Shown one piece after another: positions 44,705 through 56,220 of a stretch of 64,000 nt of DNA (positions within the stretch are counted from its first letter, which is position 1; every line of letters starts with the position of its first letter). This stretch comes from Apodospora peruviana (Eukaryota; Ascomycota; Sordariomycetes; Sordariales; Lasiosphaeriaceae): contig JAUEDM010000004.1 of NCBI GenBank assembly GCA_033439685.1, positions 3,410,001 to 3,474,000 of the forward strand, read 5' to 3'. The translations under genes were made by a program, and so were the position numbers. A model generated the notes under the pieces. It was not told the DNA's origin. It did not search any database and was given only the letters and a program-made list of their open reading frames with translations.

Positions 44705-45696
44705 CTTCCCCGCGTCGATTCTTTCTTCCCGGGTAGGTAAAGAGGTTGGTTGATTTGAAGGTTCCAGGGTAATGTGTTGTTCGCCAAGTTGGGTTGTGGT
44801 GGACGTGGTGACAGGCGGGAAGATGGAAGACTTGCTAGTGTAGGATTGCCGTGAAGTGTTTTATGTCATTACCTAAAGTCTCTTGCAATTCATACATAGC
44901 CTTCCAATATTATGGTTCTCTATTTTTTCCTTGGTGTGACTTTTTATCAATGGTCGAAAGTTTGTCGATGTCGATAATGACCGGCGGCTTGTTAGTCATT
45001 TGTTTCAGTTGGTTGACTTATTCTCTAACGACAGGTCTTGCATGAAACGTGATCTGAATTCTCCACCAACGTGACTCACAGGAAACAATTTGGCGCATCA
45101 TGGTTTGATTCCTTTGCTGCAAGATTTATTCAGATCAAGATAGCGAAGCAGATCCCTTTCGAAGGTGGCAAAAAGAGACCAGGAAAAGCATGACGCCCAG
45201 GATCGACCCGTGGTGATCGTGCCTTCTCTCACTGAGGCTCTGAGCTCTTGCCGCTACAAAGTCGACCGGGTCGAGTGAACTGACTGGGAAGGACCAACCA
45301 TGAGGGGCCTTCTGATGACGAGGCAGGTGCACAGCCACCGGGTAGCTCTAACCACGTGCTAGGGCAGATGAATCCGAGGTCTCTCCACTTACCTAGACCA
45401 GCCACTCCAGTGACTTGGCCTCCTGCTGATAAGAGACAGCCCGAAAATGGTAGGCCGCAGGAGGCGGATCCAGGAATTCAGAAGTGCACGGACCACCTCT
45501 ACTGCCTATATATTCTTCGTTTCGCTCCCAAACTTTTGAACTTTTCCCCTTTGTTTTCTCCAGCTCTCTTTGCCTTTTGGCTTAGATTTATTGTAGTATC
45601 TGTTTATATCAGTGTAATATCTGATAGTACTCTACGGAGTACAATCTATATTATTCTTATTTTGATCAATCGCTCGATGGTCCTCTGGGCTTGCCT
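44705..45696. other. Intergenic, no gene seen
   Basis: AT-rich; no gene, RNA or repeat recognised. Confidence 0.5.
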
Positions 45697-47144
45697 ATGA
45701 TCATCTTCCACTGTGTCTTTGGTATTACACTGCCTCCAAGCGACGCGAACTCATCTTTTTCATTGAACACTCGGGCCTTTGCTCGGGATGTAAAGAAGGA
45801 AGCCTTGAAATCCAAATGTCGCGAGGTGAGTGTCGACCACCCACCACAGCGTCCAGCTCCTGCCACAATAGCTCGACACCTGGGCGCCCTCCATCGAGTC
45901 AAGTGGGCAACTGAGGCGATCATCGGCAACGCGCTTGATGACAGTGTTCTCTTCGTGACTGATATTGAAAGGCACGCGAGCCGATTCAAAAACTTGGCTA
46001 GCTGACTCCAACCGGCAAGATCACACACATTTGGAATAAGGAAGAGCTGGCCAAAAAAAGCATTGAGGCGCTGGGTCAGGTAGGTACCAATTTCAGACAT
46101 CGGCTCTGTTATTCCAAGCAGCTCAAATCTTAACTCACAGACTATCGATTCATTGTCTCGTAGGTTCCTAAGATTGACCCTACTCGGTTTCACGGTACGC
46201 CACCTCGATCATGCGCGCCGCCCTCGATGGCATTCTCGACTTCAAGCTCTATCCGTCGACGACTAGCGGCTCCGGCCAGATCACGAAGAAAGCGCCCGAG
46301 ATTCGAGTGCGCACACGAGAAATGCGGCGCCCGGGAAGGCAAGACATTCGACGAGTACGAACGCAGGAAGCAACGGTGCAGGACGAGAAGGCCTCCCAGG
46401 GCACGATGGAAAGAACCAAAAAGCAAGCCCAGCCGGGGAGCGAAAACACAACGTCCATACCTACATCGGCTGATACCATTTCGCATTCGTCCCCGGCTCT
46501 GAGTGGTGCTACATTTACTTGACCGAGTTCGAGCACAACCATATTGGCTTTCTGTTCTAGGGCTCTGCCCCGACCGCGGCTACCGCTTTATCGATCTGAT
46601 CGACAACCTGATTGGTCAACGGCGGAGCCATCGAAGGGCGTACCCGGCAGCACACGACAGCTTTAGTCGAGACGAAGCGCTTCATGGTTCAACAGAGCAT
46701 GGGAAACATTTGAAAGGGGCTCGCAGTAACGCGTCCTCTTGTTGCGAACCTCTCAGGCGAGCAGTCATTTGTACTACAGAGAATGATTCGGATAAACCCG
46801 AAGCCTATGTCGTCCTTAGTTCTGACAATGTGCCGCTGGACTTGCTTTTCGGACACCCGCTGCTCAAGGAGCCCAACCTCAACAGAATAGCAAGCTACCG
46901 AGACACCTTGCGAGTTGACATCCCCGAAGCCGAGACTTTCCCGCAATCGGGAAGAACGGGAAGACGGCGAGGTGGTATGTCAGTTTGGGTTCAACGCCGG
47001 TGGGACGCCTCAAGACGAAGGCACAGCAGACTCCTTGAGGAAGCCGTCGTTGACGTAGTCAACATGATATCATTCAAGGAGAGTGTGTCCTGGAGATCGA
47101 CAGGCGTTCGGAAAAACTACATCAAAGTTACTCATGTATTATAG
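45697..47144 (+). pseudogene. Decayed locus with protein-like fragments
   Basis: Plus-strand fragments read like protein in changing frames: SFSLNTRAFARDVKKEALKS (from ATG 45697); GKITHIWNKEELAKKSIEAL, ending in CAG|GTAGGT with a CTTAACTCACAG acceptor at 46130-46141; EWCYIYLTEFEHNHIGFLF near 46500-46557; and LSSDNVPLDLLFGHPLLKEP near 46810-46870. The last resembles a motif (PFDLLFG-type) seen in fungal proteins with retropepsin-like or HTH domains. No single splice pattern joins all pieces. I read this as a decayed gene; it might also be several small exons of a live gene I could not assemble. Confidence 0.3.
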
Positions 47145-47995
47145 GCCATTCCTTGTTGCTCACAATTGCTCGGTCAGCCGATTACGGTCTGGAGTATGGG
47201 ACTGGACCAAGAAGTAAGGTCAGCAAAAGAGCCAAAAGTTCTCGGCTTTCTTTTCTAACTAAGTGTCAGTTACGATAACAACACCCCAGGACGGTTTTCT
47301 ACATAACCCAAGCGAACAAAATATATCTCAACCAAGCTGCTTACTTCTGAAAGGACAAGCAGAATAGTGTATCGGTAACCAAACCTTTTCCGATCTCACT
47401 CACATCATGCTGGCGGAAATAATAACACCACTCCATCACCGTCTCCGTTCCTCTTCTGCCGACCAAGAGACCACGCGCATCATCTCCCCTCCTCTTGGCT
47501 CAGATCATGTGTGGAGTAAACGACTTTGGGATAAGGTGGGCTAGTTTTACATGTATGTCTAACTAGAATTGGCGCCATATGCCGAGTCTCTGTTGGTGCT
47601 TGCTTTATTTGACCTATTCCGTATTCCAGTTCAGGTTAGCTGCAGGTGTTTCTTGCATGGAACCAAGAACCAGAACGTGGGGTTCGCTTTTGAGACAACA
47701 ATCCGATTGTATTTCTATCCAACGCACCCCACCACACCCTCTCCACCGCAGCACTCGCTTCTCAAATGCTGGGCGCAACCTCTAGATCTAGGAACTGGAA
47801 ATATTTCCCAGAACGTCAACTGTAGATCCTCCCTTTGAAGTGGACGTAGAATTGTCATACAATTAATTATATAGGAGTACGCTTGCTCTGGTCCGAACCC
47901 TTTTCTTCTCGAAACCATTCAAGAGATGCTAACTCTACCACCTTAACCATCAGCAAGAATAAGCCCAATTCAACAATTATACCTTCGAATCAACA
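47145..47995. other. Intergenic, no gene seen
   Basis: Promoter and leader of the FAD monooxygenase gene; nothing else recognised. Confidence 0.5.
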
Positions 47996-49579
47996 ATGGC
48001 GCCCCTGACCGACAAAGAGGACGCCATTTCCTCGTCATCGTCCTCCAACCCTCGGCCAAGTCCCGCTGCTCCCTTCCGGATAGCCATAATCGGCGGCGGC
48101 ATAGGCGGCATTGTCACCGCCCTCTTCCTCCACCACTTTTGCTCCCAGAAGGCCGAAATCGAGATAGACATATACGAACAAGCCCCGCAGTACCGTGAGA
48201 TCGGCGCCGGTATCGGGCTAGGCGTCAATGCGACCAAGCTACTCGTCCAGATTCCAGGGCTGGTCGAAGCCATCAACACCATTTCCGGCACTCGCAACGG
48301 GGTATGGTTTACCTTGCGGCGCTGGGATGATGGCGACGAAATCGTCACCATGGGCGCGGACGAGTCTGGGAAAGTCCGGTTTGCGGCCGTCAGTCGCGCC
48401 GAGCTGCTTGACGTCCTCACTAAATTCCTTGTCTCCAAGGATGATGGTCAGAGAGAGAAAGCGAGGGTACATAATGGAAAGAAACTACGTCTCGTCGAAG
48501 ATATTTCAACGAACGGAGGGATAAAAATGACTTTCTCGGACGAGACGACTGCGAGCGCAGATCTCCTGATTGCGAGTGACGGGATCCATTCCGCCGTCCG
48601 AAAGCAATTTGTGTCAGACACGGCTCTCTACGGCGGCAAGATTATTTACCGTGGTCTCGTGCCGATCTCTTCGTTGGCTGGCGAGTGGCCGCTGCCGTCG
48701 TACGCGGCCATGTGGATTGGACAAGGAAAACATTTTCTGACGTATGCGATCGCGGCGAACAAGATGCTTAATGTTGTTGCATGTACGACCAAGAGCATAG
48801 ACGAGATTCCGGACCTCAAGGAGAGCTGGTCGAGTACGTGCGACAGACGCGAACTGGAACAGGATTTTGGGGATTGCGGGGATGAACTTGTACAGAAGGT
48901 GGTTGGGTTGATGGACGCACGAGTGGCCAAGTGGAGGCTTAATGATCGTGATCCGGTGGAGGACTGGGTGTTTATGGATGGCAAGGTGGTGTTGCTGGGG
49001 GACGCGGCGCACCCGATGGTACCCCATCAGAGTGCGGGTGCTGGGCAGGCGGTTGAAGATGGGTATATACTTGCCAAGACGTTGGGGGAGTACTTGAGTG
49101 AGCGCAGTGAAAATAGGAGTGGGCGGCTGAAAGAGTGGATGGAGTTGTATCAGAGGGTGAGGCTGCCACGAGCGCAGCGAACGCAGGAGACTAGCCGCGA
49201 GGCTGGCGAGCTGTTCGAGATGAAGGCGCCCGGGATGGAGGGCAAGACATATAACGAACGGCTGCCAATTTTGGTTGAGCGTGTCAAGGATAGGATGAAG
49301 TGGATCTGGTCGGAGGATATCGATGCTGCGTATGGAAAGGTGAAGGGGGAGATGGGCTTGGTTACGTGTCTCGAAGGGGAGAAGAACGAAGAATCGCGTG
49401 TCAACACCGCTGACACCGCGGAAGCCAGCAACGAGTTCACCTCCCTCAACCAAGGCAAGCAAGAGGGGGTCAGCGCCGAGGAGGTGAAGGTTGAGGAAGA
49501 AAGAAAGGGGTTAAAGGAGCATGGGAGTAAAGGGAGCGGATGGCTGTCACGGCTGCGGAAAGTATGTTTCTGCTTATAG
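47996..49579 (+). CDS. FAD-dependent monooxygenase, salicylate hydroxylase-like
   Basis: Intronless, 527 aa, ATG in context AACAATGGC. All three motifs of group A flavoprotein hydroxylases are present: the dinucleotide-binding GGGIGG (about 33-38) with the following acidic end IYEQAP; the DG motif in ASDGIHSAVRKQF; and the GD motif LLGDAAHPMVPHQSAGAGQAVEDG (about 333-357, shown here in part as GDAAHP). It uses NAD(P)H and O2 to hydroxylate an aromatic or similar small substrate, which cannot be told from sequence. A charged tail of about 70 residues (KVEEERKGLKEHG) follows the catalytic domain. No biosynthetic genes lie next to it, so catabolism or detoxification is as likely as secondary metabolism. 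Confidence 0.87.
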   Translation: MAPLTDKEDAISSSSSSNPRPSPAAPFRIAIIGGGIGGIVTALFLHHFCSQKAEIEIDIYEQAPQYREIGAGIGLGVNATKLLVQIPGLVEAINTISGTRNGVWFTLRRWDDGDEIVTMGADESGKVRFAAVSRAELLDVLTKFLVSKDDGQREKARVHNGKKLRLVEDISTNGGIKMTFSDETTASADLLIASDGIHSAVRKQFVSDTALYGGKIIYRGLVPISSLAGEWPLPSYAAMWIGQGKHFLTYAIAANKMLNVVACTTKSIDEIPDLKESWSSTCDRRELEQDFGDCGDELVQKVVGLMDARVAKWRLNDRDPVEDWVFMDGKVVLLGDAAHPMVPHQSAGAGQAVEDGYILAKTLGEYLSERSENRSGRLKEWMELYQRVRLPRAQRTQETSREAGELFEMKAPGMEGKTYNERLPILVERVKDRMKWIWSEDIDAAYGKVKGEMGLVTCLEGEKNEESRVNTADTAEASNEFTSLNQGKQEGVSAEEVKVEEERKGLKEHGSKGSGWLSRLRKVCFCL

Positions 49580-49960
49580 ACCGTTCTAAACATCCTTCCA
49601 TATAAACACCCCAAATGTAGATATCTGACGCGTTTTCTGGCATCACCAACGACTCTATAAGTCATTGGAAATGGGTAATCGAGCAGAAGAAAACAGGGCT
49701 ACAGTCCGGCCACAAGGAAGCTATTTAAAACAAACAATATGTCTGCATGGCCTTCGTCTCGTACGCATCTCCTGCCATTCATCCTTGAACCAGGAAGGTA
49801 GCAGAGCCAATCCGATACACCCTAGGGCGCTTCTCCGAGGGCCATCTAGCCACCTTACCAGCCACATCCAGAGCGGAAAACGAAGGAGGAAACGCATCCT
49901 TTCCCCGCTCGGTGAGAACAACTCGCAACAAGGCCGGCAGGCGGTGATGGTACGCAAGCC
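49580..49960. other. Intergenic, 3' flank of monooxygenase
   Basis: Mostly downstream sequence. Minus-strand text near 49780-49950 may belong to the end of the decayed ankyrin gene. Confidence 0.45.
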
Positions 49961-51800
49961 TTATGGTGTGCAGACGTTTTGTTCTGATGTCCCGTACATT
50001 TCTGTTGTCGTAAATGATGTGTCTTGACACCCGCTTCTCGCTGACGAGAGCAGCGCCATGGCGCAGGAGCACACGCATCGTTCGGCAGCAACCCTCCATG
50101 CTGACGGGGGCCAGCTTGCTCGCCCGGTCACGCTGTCGATAGCGGGATGGGGGTCTTGCGCTCGGATCTCGGACGCGGCGGCGACCACGACAAGCGTGGG
50201 GAGGCAGGCCTCATTGTTGAGGAACTGCACGTCCGCAGGCGCCCTGTGCCCAGGCACAATCGTCGAGTCCGGGGTCTTGAATTTGATGTTCGAATGGCCG
50301 GTCACCAAGGAGGCGTCGGGTCGGACGCTGAGGACCTCGTCCAGAAACTCGGCGGCTCCGTGCCTGGCTGGGTCCTTGTACGCCAACCGAGCCATCTCGA
50401 GGAATGATTCGAGCTCAAAGGTAGAGCAGATAGCCCCGTAGTCATATTTAGTCGTGTCCGCTGCCTGCGTCCAATAGAGCAGAATGTAAGCAGAGTAGAA
50501 GCAGCCCTGCGCAGCGAGCTAGACGATTGCCTTTTCGAGGGTGCCGTCGGGTGTCGAAGAGATAGAGAGGGTAGGCAGCGTTCGCTCGGCGGTCGGAGTG
50601 ACGAAATCGAGGAACCACTCCAACTTGTCCGGCCCCTCGCGTCAATCTTCGTGGAAGAATTTGCCGTTTGTGAACGGGACCATCGTGCCTAGATTCAAAG
50701 TTTGTCTTCATCCGCAGCTCAAAGGCCTTTTTCATCTGCACATATGTGTCCCTGCGGGTGCTGTCGTCGGCGAGCCCGTGCTGGATCAAGGTGTCGACAA
50801 CGTTGGGTAGACCTTGTTCTGCAACTAGCCATAGGAAGGGAGCTACCTGGATATCGGCCTTGAATGCAAGAAAGGTATTGGTTCTGGCTTCAGTCGCCCA
50901 CCACTTGGCGCCGAGCTGCAACAGCTTGTTTACCAGTTTGTGCATATGTGTTCTGGAAGCCTCCGACAACACCGGATGGGCTGGCGGCAGGTTGATCAGT
51001 TGATTGGCGGAGTCCTCGAGGTGACACTGAAGCAATCCACCTTGACTGGGAATCATGTCTCTGTAGCTGAGGCACAGCCCGAGCGCGACACCAAGTCCTG
51101 GGTCAATGAATTCCCTCTCCTCGGGGGTCTGAAACCTGGGGTTCGAATTCTCAAGATTCATGCTGTTGAGGATCAACAAGGCGTCTTCAAACCAGCCGTA
51201 ACGACAAAGCAAGAAAAAGAGCGTCGGCTTGGGTGTAGAAAGCGCCCGATCCGTACTACCAGGCATCAGGGGATGATCCCGGAACTCTCTGGCGTGAGAG
51301 GCCTGCCCTCGCGTAAAAGACTTCGTAGAGTTTGCTCCATGTGCAGAAGCCATCTGCCTGTTGACTTCATGTGGCCGCCCATGGCAGCATAATTGAGAGG
51401 CGTGCAATCGTCGCAGTCCAGTGGGTCCCAGTCCCGCCGGTACCTGATGGCCGGGCTTTGCATTTGGAGGAAGATTCCAGAATGTTTAGGTGTGCGGTTT
51501 TCCACAATAAACCGGCACATGTCCACATCTCCTCGCATGGCCGCCGTATGCAGCGCCGTGATCTGTTCCGCATACCAAATTGGGCCGGATAAAAGCTTGT
51601 CCAGATTGCTGGCAGGAGTGGCCCACATTCACGGTGACAGCTCCCACCCAGCCCGGACGAGGTCGTAGAGGTCGTAAAAGATTGCCCCGGCTCGGTCGGC
51701 GGTATTCAAAAGAACAAGCATGCTCGCAACGCAACGCGGGCAAGCCGACACCCGCTAAGGATTCTGGATTGGTTGGCGAGAGCAAGATCGTTGTTAGCAT
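49961..51800 (-). pseudogene. Second decayed ankyrin-repeat gene
   Basis: Minus-strand ankyrin text appears in three frames in turn. 51628-51266 reads TALHTAAMRGDVDMCRFIVE and CTPLNYAAMGGHMKS. About 51270-50700 reads TLFFLLCRYGWFEDALLIL, TFLAFKADIQVAPFLWLVAE, NVVDTLIQHGLAD and YVQMKKAFELRMK. About 50700-50000 reads LGTMVPFTNGKFFHED, then TGA, EWFLDFVTPTAERTLPTLS, EKAIV, then TAG, LAAQGCFYSAYILLYWTQA and FEMARLAYKDPARHGA-type text. At least two frame changes and two in-frame stops (TGA near 50645, TAG near 50520) were seen, so it is not a working gene in this form. It is unrelated in detail to the ankyrin pseudogene at 0.1-2.5 kb. Confidence 0.7.
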
Positions 51801-51957
51801 GGCTGTGCTGGGTTGGGCCCATTCAACGAGTGCTGGAAGGCTCTGAGCGACAGCAGCGAACCCCGTATGAGGCCAAGGCTGCCGCTGACAAGCATTACGA
51901 GGACCAGACCCGCGAATGGTTCTGGATTGGTCGGTGAGAGTAAGATCGTTGTCAGCA
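51763..51957. repeat. 158-bp direct repeat upstream of ankyrin remnant
   Basis: TCTGGATTGG begins at 51763 and again at 51921; about 40 bp around each copy match with few changes. On the minus strand both encode TTILLSPTNPE, so this looks like a duplicated 5' exon. Confidence 0.7.
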
Positions 51958-52442
51958 GTACTGTGTCAGAGTTGGTGTTGTTGAAGTATGGGATAGGGCA
52001 ACAGGCGAGCAGTTTGTCGATGAATTCTTGTTTGACTTAATATATGAATTGATGGCCCAGGGTGGGGTTGATTCAAGTGAGGATTGAAGGATGGATTCGG
52101 AAGTACTGAAATGGGAAATTGAACCTGTATAACTAAGTATATGTATATGCTATTGATTATTCTTTGTATTTATATCACACACTATTATTGTACAGCCATA
52201 ATACCACTTTCCTATCCATACGCTTCCATAATTGGCAAGTAGCGACTTCACAGCGTCATAGGGTCCCATGGCGATGCCATCCATTGTTAATACTTGCCCA
52301 GTCCATTGATTGCTCCTTCGACCCTTGAGAAAATACGGAGGAAACGATCGTAGCGCGTGATAATCTCTGACAACATTCAAAATTCCAGATACTACTCGTA
52401 TATAAACCAAACAGACTATGAAGAACAACAACGACAGCCTCG
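51958..52442. other. Intergenic, no gene seen
   Basis: AT-rich; no gene recognised. Confidence 0.5.
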
Positions 52443-52907
52443 TCAATTCTTCTCCACCTCCTTCCTCGACCTCCTCACGCGCCCCTTGCTGATCGAGGCA
52501 GACCCATCCCAGCCTTCCCATGGCCCGGTACCGGTGTAGACAGGCTCGCCCTTACACGTGGCGTGCGCGTTCGAGCTCGGCGCCTTGTTGCACTGCCCCC
52601 CTCCACCGCACCAAGCGCTCCATACGACCTCGCCGTTGGGGTAGCAGTTGTAGATGCTGTCATAGATGTAGGTGCCGACACTGGAGTCCTGGCCGGCGTC
52701 CTCGGTTGCCCACGCGAGATCCTCATTGCTATATCCTACAGGGGAACGTTGTTATTCAAGAGCCATGTGGAGTGCAGAGGATGGTTGCTCACCGGCATTT
52801 TGCAAGGCCCAGCCGCATATGTCTAAATCTTGTTTGCATGGGGTCTTGGCGACGACACTGTTGACGGCGAGTGCCGTTGCCAGGAGGAAGGCGGAGAACT
52901 TGGCCAT
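52443..52907 (-). CDS. Small secreted cysteine-rich protein (effector candidate)
   Basis: Two exons (52907-52793 and 52735-52443) are joined over a 57-bp intron (52736-52792, GTGAGC...CTGTAG), giving 135 aa. A signal peptide, MAKFSAFLLATALAVNSVVA, precedes KTPC. The mature part has six Cys: KTPCKQDLDIC, YDSIYNCYPNGEVVWSAWC, GQCNKAP and HATCKGEP, enough for three disulphides. The C-terminus is basic with RRSRK, a possible processing site. No known domain; the NCYPNG...WC...C pattern resembles fungal small secreted proteins found in plant- and insect-associated species. The frame through the six-G run at 52596-52601 was rechecked and is intact. The function is inferred only from size, signal and Cys content. 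Confidence 0.78.
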
Positions 52908-55289
52908 GATATTATCTGAAGAGGAAGAAGGTTGTATGTATCTTGCAAGAAACGACGGTTGTCAAGAAGTAGTCAGGGTCCAGATACGTTTCATGATCAG
53001 CGCAAGAGGTTTTATATACGTCCGGACGGTCACACCAAAATGGAACCCTTTATCTACCTGGATCTTGTCTGGATCGGGTCATGACCGCAGCAGGGAACTT
53101 TCAGAAGCGGCCAAGCACAAGCCACACTATGTGAGTTATCACCCTGCAATATTTGAGGTGTTATGACTTTCGTCGGTCTGGAACCCGGAGTTCACATCAC
53201 GGACAAGCCAAGGATATCAAACAGACCACAAGTTATCTTGCAGATCTACTCTCCTCGTGTACTTTCCCCGTCCGTTGCTCTCTTTTGGGGCAGGAATAAG
53301 AGCTGCCATATAGCAACAGAAGTGCTCTTTGCCAAGACCCATAAACCCGGTGATCCGGGCGGCGGGCGCTGCTATCGATGCTAAATAACCATTTTACCTA
53401 TCGTCCGACATGCACCATCTTGCCATTGCAGAAGGAGTTTGACTCCAGCTACATACAACATATGAAGTCATCACTTGACCAGACAAGGAGCTGCCGACAT
53501 GCTATTGTTGTCGGTGTTGATACGGTCCAGGCCAAGGCCAAGCCGGGCAGGTCGGGTGCCATTGCTTGGTGTCAAGCTTGACCGCGAGCAAGCTTTCTTG
53601 GCGACCTACGAAGTAATATCGAGTCATAATCAGCGGCCTACCGAGCGACAGACGCAAATAGAAACAAGCAAACACGCGTGGTGTTTATGGCGGGCAGCAG
53701 AGACGGGAACCCGGGCTCAGGTGTGGTGGATAGAGGAAGCGGATAATTAGGTACCTAGGATTACGCCCAGCGCCTAAATGTCCTCGTGCAGAAACGAACA
53801 ACAGCCTTCGAGATATCTAGCCGACATTTGATTCGCTGCGCACATACACGGGCTCGGATCCCGTCCCATTTGGCCACTCAGAGGTCGGCCGAGGGAAAAG
53901 GCAGAAATCCCGGACGTCGTATTTGTGGCGCCCGGAGACTTTTCCAGGTCGATATCAGTACATAACTCGGAAAATATACCGCATGGTCGATACAACCCGT
54001 CACGCAGCACTGCATGTGTCAAACCGGAAACCAGGGTCGGTCAGGTCTGCTGGCTGTCCCACTATCTCGGCCGTCAAAAGTAGACTGCTGTCTATGATGC
54101 CATGCCATGTGCGAAGGAAAAACAGCAGACCATGTCCTTGCTAGGAAGATTGCCGAGATTGATATTGTTACCGCACTTCCCCCTCTTGCATACCGATGGC
54201 ACGGGACGTTGTTGTCGTTATTACTGTCCAGTTGCGCTGTTACCGCGGACCGTGAGTAGATAGTTCCACAGTTTCCCTGTCTCCTTGACAATGAATGGTT
54301 GTGTCCAGGGAAGTAAGGACGTCGGGACCATCGCGCATCGGACAACCCCCACTAGTCTATTTCAAAAAGTCCGGATTAGGCATAGTTATCTCGTGGTGCT
54401 AGGTCTACGGTCACAGGACTTCAAGTTGTAGGGCAGATCTCTTTCATGTACCGACATCCGCTCCCGAGATTGTCTGACATGACTCTCGCTGTTTCCGTTC
54501 CATTTTTAGCCGCCCGAAGACGTCCGAGGCTTTGGCTGTAGAGACCTCTACCTTTCAGGCACTGTGCGATGTTTCGGCCTGCTCACAAACCATTGGAGTC
54601 GCCTTTCCTAGGACCGTCGACCGATACATGACCCATTCCTCCAACTATCTAGGACCTGCATGACTCGCAGTAATGTAATCGTAGCCTGGTGAACCTATCC
54701 CAAAATTCATCGATCGTTCCTAATATATGTTCTCGGTGGCTTTGGGAATGAAAAATGGAAAGTGATGGAGAGTTGAACATCGGCTTCGGTGTCGAGAGGA
54801 TCGGATACACATAATGTCAATGACCCTTTGATGCCCAATTCCAGCCCAAATGCGGTCTTAACATGATTACCTGCCGGGATTGTGTAAACCCCATTCAAAC
54901 GAGATTTCGCAGCATAAATTAAACATTCAATCACTTGTTTGGCATCATCTCATGCAGTTCTCTCCAACAACTCGAACGCAGACTGCGCGTTTGTTTACCC
55001 TACCCCTGAGCCCCTGAAGCTAGTAGAGGGTTAGGGCTCGTCACCAATTTCTGACCCCTGTCGGCAGGTCACCTGCCGACGCGGGGCTTTCGCGATTGAA
55101 AGCCTGACGCGGGGCAACGACCGCCCTGACATCACACCTCAATTTCGCGGATTCTGGTCCATCTTGGGCACGCCAATATCACTTTTCAGGTCCAAGTCAA
55201 CATTTCTGAGATAGCCTCGATAACGAAAAGATCAGCAAAAAAGAACGATATTGCACAAAAGTCCGGCGGTATCATTCCGAATTCAAGAG
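52908..55289. other. Long intergenic region, no gene seen
   Basis: 2.4 kb. The part next to 52907 is probably the promoter of the secreted protein gene. Elsewhere frames on both strands are short and no repeat or RNA was recognised. Confidence 0.5.
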
Positions 55290-55911
55290 ATGACTGCAAT
55301 CCCGTTCTCACACGCGCCGAACGGTGTCGGCTACAAGCTCCTCGAGTTGCCCTCGGAGCTGGTTGAGCTGCTCGAAGGGGAGAACCCTCCTGTGTATGTT
55401 TCTCTTTATTCGCAATTCGGCTTGGTCCTTGGTACATAGCTGGGCAGACTCTGGTCATCTCTATCTGCTCTTCCTATGTAATATGCATACTTTCCCCTTT
55501 CCGGATTCATGCCCGCGATGACAAGATCGAGGCCCCAAATGTCCTTCGTTACTCTTTCAAACTACTCCTGCCAACGCGCATGCAGATTGAACCATGCAAA
55601 GATGAAGCTAACCGGCCCATAGACTCACACTCACGCCCTCGCCAACCGCAGCCCTGCTCAAGACCCCGACAAAAACATACTCCCTCCGGCAAAACAACAC
55701 CTCCAATGCCCTGATTCTGCTCTCGACCAACATCCGGACCCATGATGGAAACCAAACCGAAGGAGGGGAAGTATCAGACCCCTCAGTTTCGCTCGCCGCC
55801 ATCGCCACGGTTCACGAGACCATCGAACTGATTTCCTTGGGGGCCGGCGAGTCGGTGCCAGTGGCCAAGGCACGAGGCAAATGGCATGAGAAGTTTGGAA
55901 GGACGAGATAG
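55290..55911 (+). CDS. DCC1: Dcc1-like sister chromatid cohesion protein, short form
   Basis: Two exons (55290-55393 and 55623-55911) across a 229-bp intron (GTATGT donor, GCTAAC branch site, CATAG acceptor) give 130 aa. The start is MTAIPFSHAPNGVGYKLLEL, then PSELVELLEGENPPV, LKTPTKTYSLRQNNTSNALI, IATVHETIELI and the end ARGKWHEKFGRTR. These are the conserved N-terminal and C-terminal signatures of Dcc1, which with Ctf8 and Ctf18 forms the alternative PCNA loader. Yeast Dcc1 is about 380 aa; this protein is much shorter, and the WHR-type middle is absent. I believe short forms are normal in filamentous ascomycetes but could not check. The second exon is not preceded by an ATG, so the gene is easily missed. 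Confidence 0.7.
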
Positions 55912-56007
55912 ACATATCAGGAGATGAGACGAATGGATGGATAAATGCACTCATATAACCTTGGAAAAATGAAAAAAGGCACAAAATCAAGGAACCTCTA
56001 GACTACT

Positions 56008-56220
56008 GGGTATCGAAGTAATATTAGGTGATGACCGCAGAGAAACGCCTCGTCTGATAGTAAATATACATGAAACTCTCTAAGCATAGTAAAGCAAAGC
56101 CTCCTCCCAGTGGGTATCAAACTAGTATCAGGTGATGAGCGCAGAAAAACGCCTCGTTGGTAGAAAATATACATGAAACTATCTCCATATCGTAAAACAA
56201 ATCCAGTTCCCATTGGGTAT
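56008..56220. repeat. Degenerate ~104-bp tandem repeat, about 2.1 copies
   Basis: GGGTATC starts at 56008, 56112 and 56215, spacing 104 and 103 bp. Shared internal text includes GGTGATGA..GCAGA.AAACGCCTCGT and AATATACATGAAACT. The third copy is cut short. It lies between the Dcc1-like gene and the LINE. Confidence 0.8.

Noticed and set aside
52596..52601. Apparent frameshift in the small secreted protein at a C/G run
   Set aside because: On recounting, the run has six bases and the frame passes cleanly into GQCNKAP; the gene is intact.
54707..54934. Minus-strand 75-codon ORF
   Set aside because: Begins with GTG, not ATG, and has no recognisable domain or splice partners.
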